Part shown: in pieces, positions 35,075 through 45,156 of the stretch
Layout of the letters: the number at the start of each line of letters is the position of its first letter
Position numbering within the stretch: the stretch's first letter is position 1
Assembly: GCA_030157545.1 (NCBI GenBank)
Contig: JAOAUN010000001.1
Coordinates: 1-64,000, forward strand
Length of the DNA stretch: 64,000 nucleotides
Source of the DNA: Burkholderiaceae bacterium
Lineage (GTDB): Bacteria; Pseudomonadota; Gammaproteobacteria; Burkholderiales; Burkholderiaceae_D
Reading direction: 5' to 3'
Position numbers and translations under genes: made by a program
The notes under the pieces: generated by a model
The model's input: only the letters and a program-made list of their open reading frames with translations
The model's database searches: none
What the model was told of the DNA's origin: nothing

Positions 35075-36574
35075 ATGAAAACAAGAATTTTCAAACACGG
35101 TTTTTCGGCTGCTGCAATGACTGCGGCCTTGGTCTTTTTTGTACCCGCTTCGCTAGGGCTGGTTACACCTGTCGGTGCAGCGGTGGCTGCCAATTTGCCG
35201 GACTTTACTGATCTGGTCGACAAAGTCGGGCCGGCAGTAGTCAATATCCGCACAACCGAGCGCAACAAGACAATGACGCAGGGACAAGGTATCCCTGGTG
35301 GTGCAGGTGGTCCAGAAGATGAAGAAATGCAGGAATTTTTCCGCCGCTTTTTCGGTCAGCCAGCACCGCGCCAACAACAACCTGCGCCTCGTAACCGCAA
35401 CAGACCAGTGCCGCAGCAGCAGGAAGAGCAAGTGCCCCGTGGTGTCGGCTCCGGTTTCATCATTTCTGCCGATGGCTATGTGCTGACGAACGCACACGTT
35501 GTTGAAGGCGCCGACGAAGTGTTCGTTACCCTGACCGATAAGCGAGAATTCAAGGCAAAAATCATTGGCTCCGACCGTCGCACGGATGTGGCCGTGGTCA
35601 AAATCGATGGCGCCAATTTGCCGCGCCTGACTATGGGCGACTCGAGCAAGCTGCGCGTTGGTGAATGGGTCATTGCGATCGGTTCGCCTTTCGGACTCGA
35701 CAACACCGTAACAGCCGGTATTATCTCGGCCAATTCGCGCGACACGGGCGACTACCTGCCGCTGATCCAGACGGACGTGGCAGTCAATCCCGGCAACTCG
35801 GGTGGCCCGCTGATCAACATGCGCGGCGAAGTTATCGGTATTAACTCGCAAATCTACAGCCGCTCCGGTGGCTATATGGGAATCTCGTTCGCAGTGCCCA
35901 TCGACGAAGCCATCCGTGTTTCCGAGCAGCTCAAGACCACTGGTCGTGTTGTGCGTGGTCGTATCGGCGTGCAGATCGGTGAAGTCACCAAAGAAGTTGC
36001 CGAATCACTGGGCCTGCCGCGCACGCAGGGTGCGCTGGTTGCACGTGTAGAGCCAGCCAGCCCGGCCGAGAAGGCCGGTGTCGAAGCAGGTGACATCATT
36101 ACGCATTTCAATGGCAAGCCCATAGAAAAATCCGGCGACTTGCCGCGCCAGGTTGGCAACACCAAGCCGGGCTCGAATGCAAGCTTGACAGTCTGGCGCA
36201 AGGGCGCCAAACGCGATCTGGCTATCACTATCGCTGAAATGGAAACGGAAGTTGCAATCAAAAAAGAAGAGAAAAAGCCAAAGCAAGAGCAGATACCTAA
36301 TGCTTTGGGTCTGGCTGTCTCCGACCTGACTGATGCGCAAAAACGCGAACTCAAGCTTGAAGGCGGAGTTGTCGTTGATCTTGCCGATGGCTCTGCGGCT
36401 CGTGCCGGTTTGCAGCCGGGCGATGTGATTGTCCGACTTAACAATACCGATGTTCGAGATGCACGCCAGTTTAACGGTCTTGTTGCCAAACTCGATCCGA
36501 AGAAAAACGCGCTGTTGCTGGTGCGTCGCGGCGAGTCTTCGCAGTTTGTGCCATTGCGTCCGGCTCAGCCCTAA
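35075..36574 (+). CDS. mucD: Periplasmic serine protease DegP/MucD
   Basis: The 499-residue HtrA-type protease and chaperone starts with a signal peptide (to about residue 38). The triad is His in LTNAHVVEG, Asp in RRTDVAVVKI and Ser in NPGNSGGPLI. Two PDZ domains follow (about residues 285-375 and 400-495). A Gln/Pro/Arg-rich low-complexity LA loop (around residues 90-118) precedes the protease domain. It clears misfolded envelope proteins and is a typical sigma-E target; in this operon it is the last stress gene, six bases after rseB. Confidence 0.95.
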   Translation: MKTRIFKHGFSAAAMTAALVFFVPASLGLVTPVGAAVAANLPDFTDLVDKVGPAVVNIRTTERNKTMTQGQGIPGGAGGPEDEEMQEFFRRFFGQPAPRQQQPAPRNRNRPVPQQQEEQVPRGVGSGFIISADGYVLTNAHVVEGADEVFVTLTDKREFKAKIIGSDRRTDVAVVKIDGANLPRLTMGDSSKLRVGEWVIAIGSPFGLDNTVTAGIISANSRDTGDYLPLIQTDVAVNPGNSGGPLINMRGEVIGINSQIYSRSGGYMGISFAVPIDEAIRVSEQLKTTGRVVRGRIGVQIGEVTKEVAESLGLPRTQGALVARVEPASPAEKAGVEAGDIITHFNGKPIEKSGDLPRQVGNTKPGSNASLTVWRKGAKRDLAITIAEMETEVAIKKEEKKPKQEQIPNALGLAVSDLTDAQKRELKLEGGVVVDLADGSAARAGLQPGDVIVRLNNTDVRDARQFNGLVAKLDPKKNALLLVRRGESSQFVPLRPAQP

Positions 36575-36583
36575 ATGAAAAAG

Positions 36584-36615
36584 CACTGAATCCCGGCATA
36601 TGCCGGGATTCAGTG
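36584..36615 (+). terminator. Perfect 32-bp palindrome after mucD
   Basis: The 16-base arm CACTGAATCCCGGCAT is followed directly by its exact reverse complement up to 36615. The sequence then reads TCTTT, a short T tract. It fits a terminator or an mRNA-stabilising stem at the end of the rpoE-mucD operon. The next gene starts within 25 bases, so read-through is likely needed for it. Confidence 0.65.
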
Positions 36616-36636
36616 TCTTTGATTTCTTATTCGCTC

Positions 36637-36885
36637 TTGATCCGCTTCACTCTCTATTCCCGCAGCTATTGTCATTTATGTGACGATATGCTGGCTGCCT
36701 TGCAGGCCTTGCAGCCTGAATTCTCCTTCCTTGTCGATGTCGTCGATATCGACGAAGACCCGACGCTGGTGGCCGTTTATGATGAACTGGTACCTGTATT
36801 GGTGGGTGTCAGAAATGGGGCGCCGCCCCGGCAACTCTGTCATTATTTCCTAAATGAAAACGAAGTGCGGGAATTCCTGTCCTGA
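36637..36885 (+). CDS. Glutaredoxin-like protein (DUF836)
   Basis: The product of about 82 residues has the redox motif CHLC in FTLYSRSYCHLCDDMLAAL, and DVVDIDEDPTL and VPVLVG strands with the cis-proline, as in the DUF836 glutaredoxin-like family. The start is uncertain: TTG 36637 gives the standard short N-terminus, while TTG 36619 or GTG 36613 lie closer to or inside the preceding palindrome. This gene commonly lies between mucD and lepA in Betaproteobacteria. Thiol-disulfide exchange is inferred from the family. Confidence 0.75.
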   Translation: MIRFTLYSRSYCHLCDDMLAALQALQPEFSFLVDVVDIDEDPTLVAVYDELVPVLVGVRNGAPPRQLCHYFLNENEVREFLS

Positions 36886-36957
36886 TCGACAACTTGAATC
36901 CGGCTTTCCGCTCTCAAATCCGGTAAAATGCGGAGCTGACCAAGCTTCCGTAACAAG

Positions 36958-36998
36958 GCGCTCGCCTGGGGAATTGCCCCGACCGGAGCGCTTTTTTT
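36958..36998 (+). terminator. Intrinsic terminator-like hairpin just upstream of lepA
   Basis: GCGCTC at 36958-36963 pairs with GAGCGC at 36986-36991, with an inner GGGG/CCCC stem (36968-36971/36977-36980), followed by seven T at 36992-36998. It is 15 bases before the lepA ATG. A TAAAAT -10-like element at 36924-36929 could start a short leader RNA that passes through it, so it may be an attenuator and not only a terminator. Confidence 0.65.
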
Positions 36999-37013
36999 GT
37001 ATCTGAATCGTTA

Positions 37014-38807
37014 ATGAACAACATTCGCAATTTTTCCATCATCGCCCACATCGACCATGGCAAGTCTACGCTTGCGGATCGCATCATCCAGCTCTGCGGC
37101 GGCTTGTCCGACCGCGAGATGGAAGCGCAAGTGCTTGACTCCATGGACCTCGAGCGTGAGCGCGGTATCACCATCAAGGCACAGACTGCCGCGCTCAGCT
37201 ACAAGGCGCGCGATGGCAAGGTCTATAACCTGAATCTGATCGATACGCCGGGACATGTGGACTTCAGCTATGAAGTCAGTCGTTCGCTGTCGGCTTGCGA
37301 GGGTGCATTGCTGGTGGTTGATGCGTCGCAGGGTGTGGAGGCGCAAACCGTAGCCAACTGCTACACCGCACTCGACCTTGGCGTTGAAGTTGTGCCGGTG
37401 CTAAACAAGATTGACTTGCCGTCAGCGGACCCGGACAACGCGATTGCCGAGATAGAAGAAGTCATCGGCATTGAAGCCGGCGACGCAGTGCATTGCTCGG
37501 CCAAGACCGGTCTGGGCGTGCAGGATGTATTGGAAGCGCTCATTGTCAAAGTCCCGCCGCCGGTCGGTGACCCTGACGGGCCTTTGCAATGTCTGATCGT
37601 TGATTCCTGGTTCGACAACTATGTCGGTGTCGTCATGCTGGTGCGTGTCATCAACGGCACGCTGAAACCGAAAGAAAAAATCCTGTTGATGGCAACCGGC
37701 TCGCAGCATCTGGTCGAGAGCGTCGGCGTGTTTACGCCGAAGTCGGTGGCGCGCGAAAATTTATCAGCGGGGCAGGTGGGCTTCATCATCGCCGGCATCA
37801 AGGAATTGAAAGCGGCCAAAGTCGGCGACACCGTCACACTGGCTTCGCGACCTGCCGCGGCAGCGCTACCGGGCTTCAAGGAAGTCCAGCCGCAAGTATT
37901 TGCCGGTCTGTTTCCGGTCGAAGCAAACCAATATGATGCGCTGCGCGACTCCCTCGAAAAGCTCAAGCTCAATGACGCTGCCCTGATGTATGAACCCGAA
38001 GTCTCGCAAGCGCTGGGCTTTGGTTTCCGCTGCGGTTTCCTCGGCCTCTTGCACATGGAAATCGTGCAGGAAAGGCTGGAGCGTGAATTCGATATGGACC
38101 TGATCACGACGGCACCGACCGTGATCTATGAAGTGGTCATGCGCGATGGCAGCATGATCATGGTCGACAACCCGTCGAAAATGCCGGATCCGTCCAAGAT
38201 TGAAGAAGTGCGCGAGCCTATCGTCACCGTCAATCTGTACATGCCGCAAGAATATGTCGGCTCGGTCATTACGCTTTGCACTTCGAAACGTGGTGTGCAG
38301 ATCAACATGAACTATCACGGTAAGCAAGTGCAGCTGACGTATGAAATTCCCATGGCCGAAGTGGTGCTGGATTTCTTTGACAAGCTCAAGTCCATCTCGC
38401 GCGGTTATGCCTCGATGGATTACGAGTTCAAGGAATATCGCGCGGCAGACGTGGTGAAAGTCGACATGCTGATCAACGCAGAAAAAGTCGATGCGCTGGC
38501 CATTATCGTGCACCGCTCCAATAGCCAGTTCCGTGGCCGCGCGGTGGCCGCAAAAATGCGTGAACTGATTCCACGCCAGATGTTTGATGTCGCGATTCAG
38601 GCGGCTATCGGTTCGAATATCATTTCGCGTGAAAACGTCAAAGCCTTGCGCAAGAATGTGCTGGCTAAATGTTATGGCGGCGATATTTCACGTAAACGCA
38701 AACTGCTTGAAAAACAAAAAGCAGGCAAAAAGCGCATGAAGCAAGTTGGTTCGGTAGAGATACCGCAAGAGGCTTTCCTCGCCATTTTACAAGTCGATGA
38801 GAAATAA
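37014..38807 (+). CDS. lepA: Elongation factor 4 (LepA)
   Basis: The 597-residue translational GTPase has G1 [13 protein letters not shown]2/G3 RERGITI and DTPGHVDF, and G4 NKIDLPS, followed by domains II, III and V and the EF4-specific C-terminal domain ending in a [11 protein letters not shown] motif. LepA acts on ribosomes during initiation/elongation under ionic stress. No Shine-Dalgarno sequence is visible in the 15 bases before ATG 37014, which are the T tract of a hairpin plus GTATCTGAATCGTTA. lepB follows with no gap. Confidence 0.97.
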   Translation: MNNIRNFSIIAHIDHGKSTLADRIIQLCGGLSDREMEAQVLDSMDLERERGITIKAQTAALSYKARDGKVYNLNLIDTPGHVDFSYEVSRSLSACEGALLVVDASQGVEAQTVANCYTALDLGVEVVPVLNKIDLPSADPDNAIAEIEEVIGIEAGDAVHCSAKTGLGVQDVLEALIVKVPPPVGDPDGPLQCLIVDSWFDNYVGVVMLVRVINGTLKPKEKILLMATGSQHLVESVGVFTPKSVARENLSAGQVGFIIAGIKELKAAKVGDTVTLASRPAAAALPGFKEVQPQVFAGLFPVEANQYDALRDSLEKLKLNDAALMYEPEVSQALGFGFRCGFLGLLHMEIVQERLEREFDMDLITTAPTVIYEVVMRDGSMIMVDNPSKMPDPSKIEEVREPIVTVNLYMPQEYVGSVITLCTSKRGVQINMNYHGKQVQLTYEIPMAEVVLDFFDKLKSISRGYASMDYEFKEYRAADVVKVDMLINAEKVDALAIIVHRSNSQFRGRAVAAKMRELIPRQMFDVAIQAAIGSNIISRENVKALRKNVLAKCYGGDISRKRKLLEKQKAGKKRMKQVGSVEIPQEAFLAILQVDEK

Positions 38808-39719
38808 ATGACCCTGCAATCCTTACTCGGTAATTTCGCGCTGGTGCTGTTCCTGCTGACCATAGCCACCGGCATGGTCTGGGGCCTCGACCGTTTTTAT
38901 CTCGCGCCACAGCGACGTAAAGCCGTTGAAGCTGAGCTGGCTGAATTTGATGCCCGCACTGCGCGTCTGTCCGAAGGTGGTATCAAGCCAGACCTGACTG
39001 GTCGGGCTGCTCTGGCTGACAAGCTCGACCGTCAGCCAACCTGGGTTGCCTATACCGGCAGTTTTTTCCCGGTCATTGCAGCAGTGTTCCTGTTTCGCTC
39101 TTTCATGTTCGAGCCGTTCAAGATTCCATCGAGTTCCATGGTGCCGACTTTGCAAATCGGTGACCTGATTCTGGTGAATAAATTTACTTATGGCTTACGG
39201 CTGCCGATTGTTAATAAAAAAATCATCCAGATTAATGATCCTTCGCGCGGCGACGTCATGGTGTTCAAATTCCCCAAAGACCCGTCGCTGGATTACATCA
39301 AGCGCGTCGTTGGCGTGCCGGGCGATAAAATTATTTACAAGAACAAGCGTTTGACCGTTAACGGCAAAGAGCTCGACTACACGAAATTGCCTGATTATCT
39401 CGACGAAGAACGTTTGAGCTATTACCGCCATTACCAGGAAAACCTGACTGGCGTGTCGCACGGGATTTTGAATGACGACCGCAGCCCTGCCTATGTGCCA
39501 AGCCCGGATGCGTTTCCGCAACACGAATTGTGCATTTATAACCTTGAAGGTTTTGCCTGTACGGTGCCGGCTGGACATTACTTCATGATGGGGGATAATC
39601 GGGACAACAGCTTGGATTCCCGCTATTGGGGTTTTGTTCCTGACAAGAATATTGTCGGAAAAGCTTTTTTTGTGTGGATGAATCTTGCTAATCTGAAACG
39701 AATTGGTAGTTTCGATTAA
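38808..39719 (+). CDS. lepB: Signal peptidase I
   Basis: The 303-residue inner-membrane protease removes Sec signal peptides. Two N-terminal membrane segments (about residues 5-25 and 80-98) flank a cytoplasmic loop. The nucleophilic serine is in PSSSMVPTLQIGD and the general-base lysine is in YIKRVVGVPGDKI. The C-terminal box MMGDNRDNSLDSRYWG is intact. ATG 38808 directly follows the lepA stop. Confidence 0.97.
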   Translation: MTLQSLLGNFALVLFLLTIATGMVWGLDRFYLAPQRRKAVEAELAEFDARTARLSEGGIKPDLTGRAALADKLDRQPTWVAYTGSFFPVIAAVFLFRSFMFEPFKIPSSSMVPTLQIGDLILVNKFTYGLRLPIVNKKIIQINDPSRGDVMVFKFPKDPSLDYIKRVVGVPGDKIIYKNKRLTVNGKELDYTKLPDYLDEERLSYYRHYQENLTGVSHGILNDDRSPAYVPSPDAFPQHELCIYNLEGFACTVPAGHYFMMGDNRDNSLDSRYWGFVPDKNIVGKAFFVWMNLANLKRIGSFD

Positions 39720-39742
39720 TTCCTCATTTCAGGAGCCATTCA

Positions 39743-40129
39743 ATGAGATTGAGGTCAGAATCAGCGCAGCAGGGTTTTTCCCTGATCGGTTTGCTTTGCA
39801 CATTGGCAATGCTGGGGCTGATTGGTTTGTTGTTGGTACGTGGCGGTCCCGGTGTCATTGAATACTGGGCGATCAGCAAGGCGGTTTCAGCTGCGCGCGT
39901 CTTCGCCAAGACTCCTGCCGAAGTCAGGTCAAGCTTCGACAAGCTCGCTGCTGCCGGCTATATCGATACGATTAGCGGCAAGGACCTACAGATCAGCGGC
40001 ACGGGCGACGACATGCAGGTGAATTTTGCCTACCAAAAAACCATACCGCTGGCCGGTCCTGCCAGCCTGTTAATCAATTTTCACGGCTCAACGACAACTG
40101 AAGCACCGGAGAAAAAAACCGCGCCCTAA
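39743..40129 (+). CDS. DUF4845 domain membrane protein
   Basis: The 128-residue protein has one N-terminal membrane segment ([22 protein letters not shown]) preceded by QQG, a start resembling type IV pilin-like signals, followed by a small periplasmic domain. DUF4845 genes regularly lie between lepB and rnc in Beta- and Gammaproteobacteria. Function unknown. An AGGAG site lies before ATG 39743. Confidence 0.8.
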   Translation: MRLRSESAQQGFSLIGLLCTLAMLGLIGLLLVRGGPGVIEYWAISKAVSAARVFAKTPAEVRSSFDKLAAAGYIDTISGKDLQISGTGDDMQVNFAYQKTIPLAGPASLLINFHGSTTTEAPEKKTAP

Positions 40130-40143
40130 GCGCGGCACCCCAG

Positions 40144-41106
40144 ATGGAAAGCACGCAACTGGAAACCCGGCTAGGCCACACGTTTGGGAATGCTGCATTG
40201 CTGCAGCAGGCCCTGACGCATCGCAGCCATAGCAGCTTGCATAACGAACGGCTGGAATTCCTGGGCGACTCGGTTCTCAACTGCGTCGTCGCTTCCTTGC
40301 TCTTTGAACGCTACGCAAAAATTGACGAGGGTGACCTGTCACGACTGCGCGCCAATCTGGTCAAGCAACAATCTTTATATGAAATCGCGCAGCGGCTGGA
40401 GTTGTCGCAATTTTTGCGACTTGGTGAAGGCGAATTGAAATCCGGCGGCTTTCGCCGTCCGTCGATTCTGGCCGATACACTTGAGGCACTGTTTGGTGCG
40501 ATTTTTCTTGATGCCGGTTTTGATGCCGCACGTGATGTAATTCGAGCGCTTTATATACCTATCCTTGAGACTGTTGATCCAAAGACGCTGGGCAAGGACG
40601 CTAAAACCCTGCTACAGGAATACCTGCAAGGTAAAAAAATCGCCCTGCCTCAATACAACGTGGTTGCCACACATGGTGCCGCCCACAATCAGGAATTTGA
40701 AATCGAATGTCTGGTGCCCAAGCTGGATATTCAAGTCTTCGGCACCGGCGGCAGCCGGCGCGCTGGCGAACAGGCTGCCGCCAAGCTGGCGCTGGAAGCC
40801 GTGCTGACTGTGTTTGTAAAAACGCCGACTGCTGCAAAAAAAGCCAAGCCGCGCACCGCACAACTGAAGCTCGCCGGCATTGCGACCATACAGCCGGATG
40901 CGCCACAGGAAACGGGCAAAGCAGCCAAGGCCGCGAAATCTGAATCCAAAAAAGCGGACAAGCCGGAGCCAGTTAAAAAAACTGCACCGGTAGCCAAAGA
41001 ACCCAATAAAGAACAAAGCAAAGAACTGATCAAAGAGCAAAAAGAACTGCTTGCCGACATTGAAGAAGTTAAATCTGTAACAGCCAACCAAAGTAAAACC
41101 GCATGA
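40144..41106 (+). CDS. rnc: Ribonuclease III with C-terminal extension
   Basis: The 320-residue dsRNA endonuclease has the signature [14 protein letters not shown] with catalytic Glu/Asp, and the second acidic cluster in [15 protein letters not shown]. The dsRNA-binding domain spans about residues 155-225 ([18 protein letters not shown] to [14 protein letters not shown]). Beyond it lies an extra tail of about 90 residues rich in Lys, Ala, Pro and Glu, absent from the 226-residue E. coli enzyme. It may be an unstructured RNA- or ribosome-contacting region. The stop overlaps era. Confidence 0.96.
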   Translation: MESTQLETRLGHTFGNAALLQQALTHRSHSSLHNERLEFLGDSVLNCVVASLLFERYAKIDEGDLSRLRANLVKQQSLYEIAQRLELSQFLRLGEGELKSGGFRRPSILADTLEALFGAIFLDAGFDAARDVIRALYIPILETVDPKTLGKDAKTLLQEYLQGKKIALPQYNVVATHGAAHNQEFEIECLVPKLDIQVFGTGGSRRAGEQAAAKLALEAVLTVFVKTPTAAKKAKPRTAQLKLAGIATIQPDAPQETGKAAKAAKSESKKADKPEPVKKTAPVAKEPNKEQSKELIKEQKELLADIEEVKSVTANQSKTA

Positions 41107-42014
41107 CCCCAGATTCACCAGCCGCACCAGCCGCCGATTTCAGATGCGGCTACATTGCCATCGTCGGACGCCCGAACGTCGGCAAATCCACGCTGATGAA
41201 TATGCTCATCGGCGCCAATGTCAGCATTACTTCGCGCAAGGCGCAGACCACGCGCCATCGCATCACTGGCATCCAGACCCGTTCTGATGCCCAGTACATT
41301 TATGTCGATACGCCCGGTTTCCAGACGCGTCACAACAATGCACTCAACAAGACACTCAACCGTACCGTCACGACCACACTGACCGCTGCCGATGTCGTGC
41401 TGTTCGTGGTTGAGGCCGGCACCTTTGGCGAAGCAGACCAGCAAGTGCTGGCGCTGATGCCGAAAAGTGTGCCGGTCATCCTTGTCATTAACAAAGCCGA
41501 TCAGGTCAAAGACAAAGCGCAGTTGATGCCGTTTGCGCAAAAAGTCGCAGCGCTGCATGACTTCGCCGCCATCGTGCCGGTCTCGGCACGCCAGCGTTTT
41601 CAGCTGGACCGGCTCGAAGTCGAAATCCGGAACCATTTGCCGCAAAATGAAGCCGTATTTGATGAGGATGACATTACAGATCGTAGCGAAAAATTTCTTG
41701 CCACGGAAATCATCCGTGAAAAAGTATTTCGTTTCGTTGGCGATGAGTTGCCCTATACGAGCACCGTCATTCTGGAAAAGTTTGAACAGGAAGGCGCATT
41801 GCGCCGCATCTTTGCTGCCATTCTGGTGGAGCGCGACATGCACAAGGCCATGGTCATCGGCAATAAGGGTGCTCGCCTGAAAGAAATTTCTTCGCAGGCC
41901 AGACTCGATATGGAAAAACTTTTCGGTGGCCCTGTGTATCTGGAAGTCTGGGTCAAGGTCAAATCCGGCTGGGCTGACAATCAGGCTGGCTTGCGTGCCT
42001 ACGGCTACGAATAA
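41103..42014 (+). CDS. era: GTPase Era
   Basis: The 303-residue ribosome-assembly GTPase has G1 [13 protein letters not shown]3 DTPGF and G4 NKAD, followed by a KH RNA-binding domain ([17 protein letters not shown]) that binds the 3' end of 16S rRNA. ATG 41103 overlaps the rnc stop, the universal rnc-era arrangement. Confidence 0.97.
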   Translation: MTPDSPAAPAADFRCGYIAIVGRPNVGKSTLMNMLIGANVSITSRKAQTTRHRITGIQTRSDAQYIYVDTPGFQTRHNNALNKTLNRTVTTTLTAADVVLFVVEAGTFGEADQQVLALMPKSVPVILVINKADQVKDKAQLMPFAQKVAALHDFAAIVPVSARQRFQLDRLEVEIRNHLPQNEAVFDEDDITDRSEKFLATEIIREKVFRFVGDELPYTSTVILEKFEQEGALRRIFAAILVERDMHKAMVIGNKGARLKEISSQARLDMEKLFGGPVYLEVWVKVKSGWADNQAGLRAYGYE

Positions 42015-42023
42015 CTGATTCCC

Positions 42024-42824
42024 ATGAGCGTGATCGCGCCTGTTGCCGAAGCTGTCGCTGAAGTTGCAACTGCGACTCGAACGCCTGTCGTGCGCAGCAA
42101 GCAGGCAGAGCGCGAGTACCGCATTGCCAATCAGCCGGCCTTCGTGCTGCATAGCTATCCATACAAAGAAACCAGCCTGATCGTGGATGTCTTTTCACGC
42201 GACTACGGCCGTGTTGCGCTGATGGCCAAAGGCGCGAAGCGGCCGCATTCCAAACTGCGCGGTGCTCTGCAAACTTTTCAGCCGCTGCAAGTGGGCTGGA
42301 GCGGCAAATCCGAAATGCGTACGCTGACGGCGGCCGAATGGATAGGTGGCTTGTTGCCACTGGAGCGTTCGGCGCTGCTGTGCGGGTTTTATCTGAATGA
42401 ACTGCTCGTCAAATTGCTGGCGCGTGAAGATCCGCATCCGGCGCTGTTTGACCACTATGTCGCGACCCTGAACCAACTCGCGCATGACGAGCCGGCTGCA
42501 ATCGTGCTGCGCAAGTTTGAACTGGCCTTGCTGAAGGAAACCGGTGTCGCCGGCAGTCTCGTGGTCTCAACTACTACGCGCCAGACTGTCGAGCCGGACC
42601 AGCAATATGTGTTCGACCCCGAACGCGGCCCAAGGGAGGCGCGCATCAGCGACACAGCGCCCGTTGTCAGCGGCAAAACCCTGCTCGATATGGCCAACGA
42701 AGATTACAGCGATAATCTGACTCAGACGCAAAGCAAATTCCTGATGCGTTATTTGCTGGCGCATCATCTGGGTGGTGCACCATTGAACACGCGCCAGATT
42801 TTAATTGACCTGCTGCAGTTATAA
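42024..42824 (+). CDS. recO: DNA repair protein RecO
   Basis: The 266-residue protein loads RecA with RecF/RecR. The N-terminal OB fold is seen in [20 protein letters not shown] and [19 protein letters not shown]; the helical C-terminal half ends [13 protein letters not shown]. An N-terminal tail of about 30 Ala/Val-rich residues precedes the conserved part, so the true start could be slightly downstream. Zinc-binding cysteines of some RecO proteins are absent. It follows era by nine bases. Confidence 0.93.
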   Translation: MSVIAPVAEAVAEVATATRTPVVRSKQAEREYRIANQPAFVLHSYPYKETSLIVDVFSRDYGRVALMAKGAKRPHSKLRGALQTFQPLQVGWSGKSEMRTLTAAEWIGGLLPLERSALLCGFYLNELLVKLLAREDPHPALFDHYVATLNQLAHDEPAAIVLRKFELALLKETGVAGSLVVSTTTRQTVEPDQQYVFDPERGPREARISDTAPVVSGKTLLDMANEDYSDNLTQTQSKFLMRYLLAHHLGGAPLNTRQILIDLLQL

Positions 42825-42848
42825 AAATAATCCACTGTACTTTTAGCC

Positions 42849-43616
42849 ATGAGCTTCCTGCAACCTGCCCACCCCTCCATTGACCTTGGCGTCAACATCG
42901 ACCACGTTGCCACATTGCGCAATGCGCGCGGGACCGTCTACCCAGATCCGTTAAAAGCGGCGCTGCTGGCCGAGCAGGCCGGTGCTGATGTCATCACCTT
43001 GCATTTGCGTGAAGATCGCCGCCATATCAAGGATGCCGACGTCATCGCGATCCGGCCGCAGCTGACGACGCGGATGAATCTGGAAGCGGCAGTCACAGCT
43101 GAAATGCTCGATTTTGCCTGCCAGATCAATCCGCAAGACGTTTGTCTGGTGCCGGAGCGGCGCGAGGAAGTCACCACTGAAGGCGGGCTTGATGTGGTGC
43201 GTTATTTTCCGCAAGTTCGTGCAGCTGTGCAGCAATTGCTGCAGCAAGGCATACGGGTGTCCCTGTTCATCGACGCCGACAGCGAACAGATTACGGCCGC
43301 AGCAGAAACGGGCGCCACCGTGATTGAATTGCATACCGGCCGCTATGCAGATGCCATCGACCAAGCAGGTCTGCAAACAGAACTCGACAGAATCCGGCAC
43401 GGTGTACTGGCGGGCGTTAAGACCGGCCTGAAGGTCAATGCCGGCCACGGACTGCATTACACCAACGTACAGGCTATTGCGGCGATACCTGACATTGCAG
43501 AGTTGAATATTGGTCACGCGATTGTGGCGCAGGCGGTTTTCACCGGCTGGGAAAATGCTGTGCGCGAGATGAAAGCCATCATGATCAAAGCGCGCCTTGA
43601 CGCTGCTCGCGCATGA
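42849..43616 (+). CDS. pdxJ: Pyridoxine 5'-phosphate synthase
   Basis: The 255-residue TIM-barrel enzyme condenses deoxyxylulose phosphate with aminoacetone phosphate derivative in vitamin B6 synthesis. [19 protein letters not shown] is the family N-terminus; [11 protein letters not shown], the catalytic-glutamate region [15 protein letters not shown] and [11 protein letters not shown] are conserved. The stop overlaps acpS by four bases. Confidence 0.96.
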   Translation: MSFLQPAHPSIDLGVNIDHVATLRNARGTVYPDPLKAALLAEQAGADVITLHLREDRRHIKDADVIAIRPQLTTRMNLEAAVTAEMLDFACQINPQDVCLVPERREEVTTEGGLDVVRYFPQVRAAVQQLLQQGIRVSLFIDADSEQITAAAETGATVIELHTGRYADAIDQAGLQTELDRIRHGVLAGVKTGLKVNAGHGLHYTNVQAIAAIPDIAELNIGHAIVAQAVFTGWENAVREMKAIMIKARLDAARA

Positions 43617-44005
43617 TCTTCGGCATTGGTACCGATATCCTGAAAATAGACCGGGTCGCTGCGGCAGTCGCGCGCCATGGCGATCGCTTTGCCGGCAAGA
43701 TTCTGGGGCCGCAAGAGCTGGAAAAATATCATCGCCGAAAAGACAAGGTCGAAGCGCGCGGCCTGCGATTTCTTGCCACCCGCTTCGCTGCCAAAGAGGC
43801 GTTTTCCAAAGCCATCGGACTGGGCATGCGCATGCCGATGACCTGGCGCGCAATGCAAGTGCTCAACGCGCCTTCCGGCAAGCCCGTCGTTGTCACCAGC
43901 GGCGCACTGACTGAATTCATGCAGGAACATGGGTTGACGGCTCAGGTGACCATCACCGATGAAGCCGAATACGCCGTCGCTTTTGTCATTGTGGAGAAAC
44001 TATGA
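43613..44005 (+). CDS. acpS: Holo-[acyl carrier protein] synthase
   Basis: The 130-residue phosphopantetheinyl transferase activates ACP with coenzyme [13 protein letters not shown] at the N-terminus and [17 protein letters not shown] carry the Mg-binding Asp and Glu. It overlaps pdxJ and nagZ by four bases each, so pdxJ-acpS-nagZ are translation-coupled. Confidence 0.96.
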   Translation: MIFGIGTDILKIDRVAAAVARHGDRFAGKILGPQELEKYHRRKDKVEARGLRFLATRFAAKEAFSKAIGLGMRMPMTWRAMQVLNAPSGKPVVVTSGALTEFMQEHGLTAQVTITDEAEYAVAFVIVEKL

Positions 44006-45048
44006 ATCAACAAACTACGGCTGCGCCCTTGGGGCCAGTCATGCTCGACGTGGTCGGCACCACCCTGGCAGCGGACGATGTACGCCGTATCCGTCATCCC
44101 CTTACGGGCGGCGTGATTCTGTTTGCGCGCAATTACAAAGACCGTGCGCAACTTACCGCGCTGTGTACAGCGATTCATGTTGCCCGTCCCGGCGTGCTGA
44201 TTGCGGTGGACCACGAAGGCGGGCGCGTGCAGCGGTTCCGTACGGATGGCTTTACTCGCTTGCCCGCCATGCGGCTGCTTGGCCAACTGTGGGATCGTGA
44301 TGTGCTTGCTGCGAGCAAGGCGGCAACGGCGCTCGGTTATGTGCTGGCAGCCGAGTTGCGCGCCTGTGGTGTCGATTTGTCGTTCACGCCAGTGCTTGAT
44401 CTGGATTATGGCGAATCCGGTGTCATCGGCGACCGCGCGTTCCATCGCGACCCGCGCGTCGTGACCATGCTGGCCAAGAGCGTTAACCACGGACTGGCTT
44501 TGGCCGGTATGGCTAACTGCGGCAAACATTTTCCCGGACACGGTTTTGTCAAGGCAGATTCGCATATTGAAATTCCTGTCGACGAACGCGATCCGGCAGA
44601 AATCATCAAAGAAGATGCAGCGCCCTATGACTGGCTAGGCATGAGCCTCGCCGCTGTCATGCCGGCACATGTGATTTATCCTGCGTTCGACAAGCATCCG
44701 GCAGGTTTCTCCAGGAAGTGGCTGAGCTTGCTGCGCAAGGACATGGGATTTGAAGGCGTGATTTTCAGCGATGATTTATCAATGGAAGGCGCAAGCGTTG
44801 CCGGTAATGTCGTGCAGGGTGCGCATGCTGCGCTGAAAGCGGGCTGCGACATGGTGCTGATTTGTAATGCGCCGGACAAGGCAGACCAGTTGCTGGAAGG
44901 TCTTGATGCTTCAGTGGCGATCAGTGCAGAGCGTTCGGCAGCAAGACTGGCGGGGCTGGTGCCGGCAGCGGCAGCAATCGATTGGGATGCGCTGCAAAAA
45001 AATCCGGAGTACAAGGCGGCTAAAAAACTGGTGCTGTCGCTTTCGTAA
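44002..45048 (+). CDS. nagZ: Beta-N-acetylhexosaminidase (GH3)
   Basis: The 348-residue cytosolic enzyme releases N-acetylglucosamine from muropeptides during cell-wall recycling. GH3 landmarks are [11 protein letters not shown], the histidine-containing [14 protein letters not shown] loop and the nucleophile in [13 protein letters not shown]. In many bacteria NagZ products induce AmpC-type beta-lactamase; no ampR is visible here. A long hairpin follows the stop. Confidence 0.95.
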   Translation: MNQQTTAAPLGPVMLDVVGTTLAADDVRRIRHPLTGGVILFARNYKDRAQLTALCTAIHVARPGVLIAVDHEGGRVQRFRTDGFTRLPAMRLLGQLWDRDVLAASKAATALGYVLAAELRACGVDLSFTPVLDLDYGESGVIGDRAFHRDPRVVTMLAKSVNHGLALAGMANCGKHFPGHGFVKADSHIEIPVDERDPAEIIKEDAAPYDWLGMSLAAVMPAHVIYPAFDKHPAGFSRKWLSLLRKDMGFEGVIFSDDLSMEGASVAGNVVQGAHAALKAGCDMVLICNAPDKADQLLEGLDASVAISAERSAARLAGLVPAAAAIDWDALQKNPEYKAAKKLVLSLS

Positions 45049-45051
45049 AAA

Positions 45052-45124
45052 GACGCTGGGTTCCAGCCTCCGCTGGAACGACGGCAATTCATTGTCGTCC
45101 CAGCGGAGGCTGGGACCCAGCGTC
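45052..45124. repeat. REP-like inverted repeat between nagZ and uvrC
   Basis: Two 31-base arms (45052-45082 and 45094-45124) are inverted copies with two mismatches around an 11-base loop. Each arm contains the core CCAGC(C/G)..GCTGG typical of dispersed palindromic repeats. It probably folds as a strong mRNA hairpin between nagZ and uvrC. Dispersal elsewhere in the genome cannot be seen from this window. Confidence 0.75.
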
Positions 45125-45156
45125 GTGTAACGCTACCGGCCACTACTATAAACGTG

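Noticed and set aside
41115..42152. 345-codon minus-strand frame opposite era
   Set aside because: Era is fully supported on the plus strand; the mirror frame has no recognisable domain.
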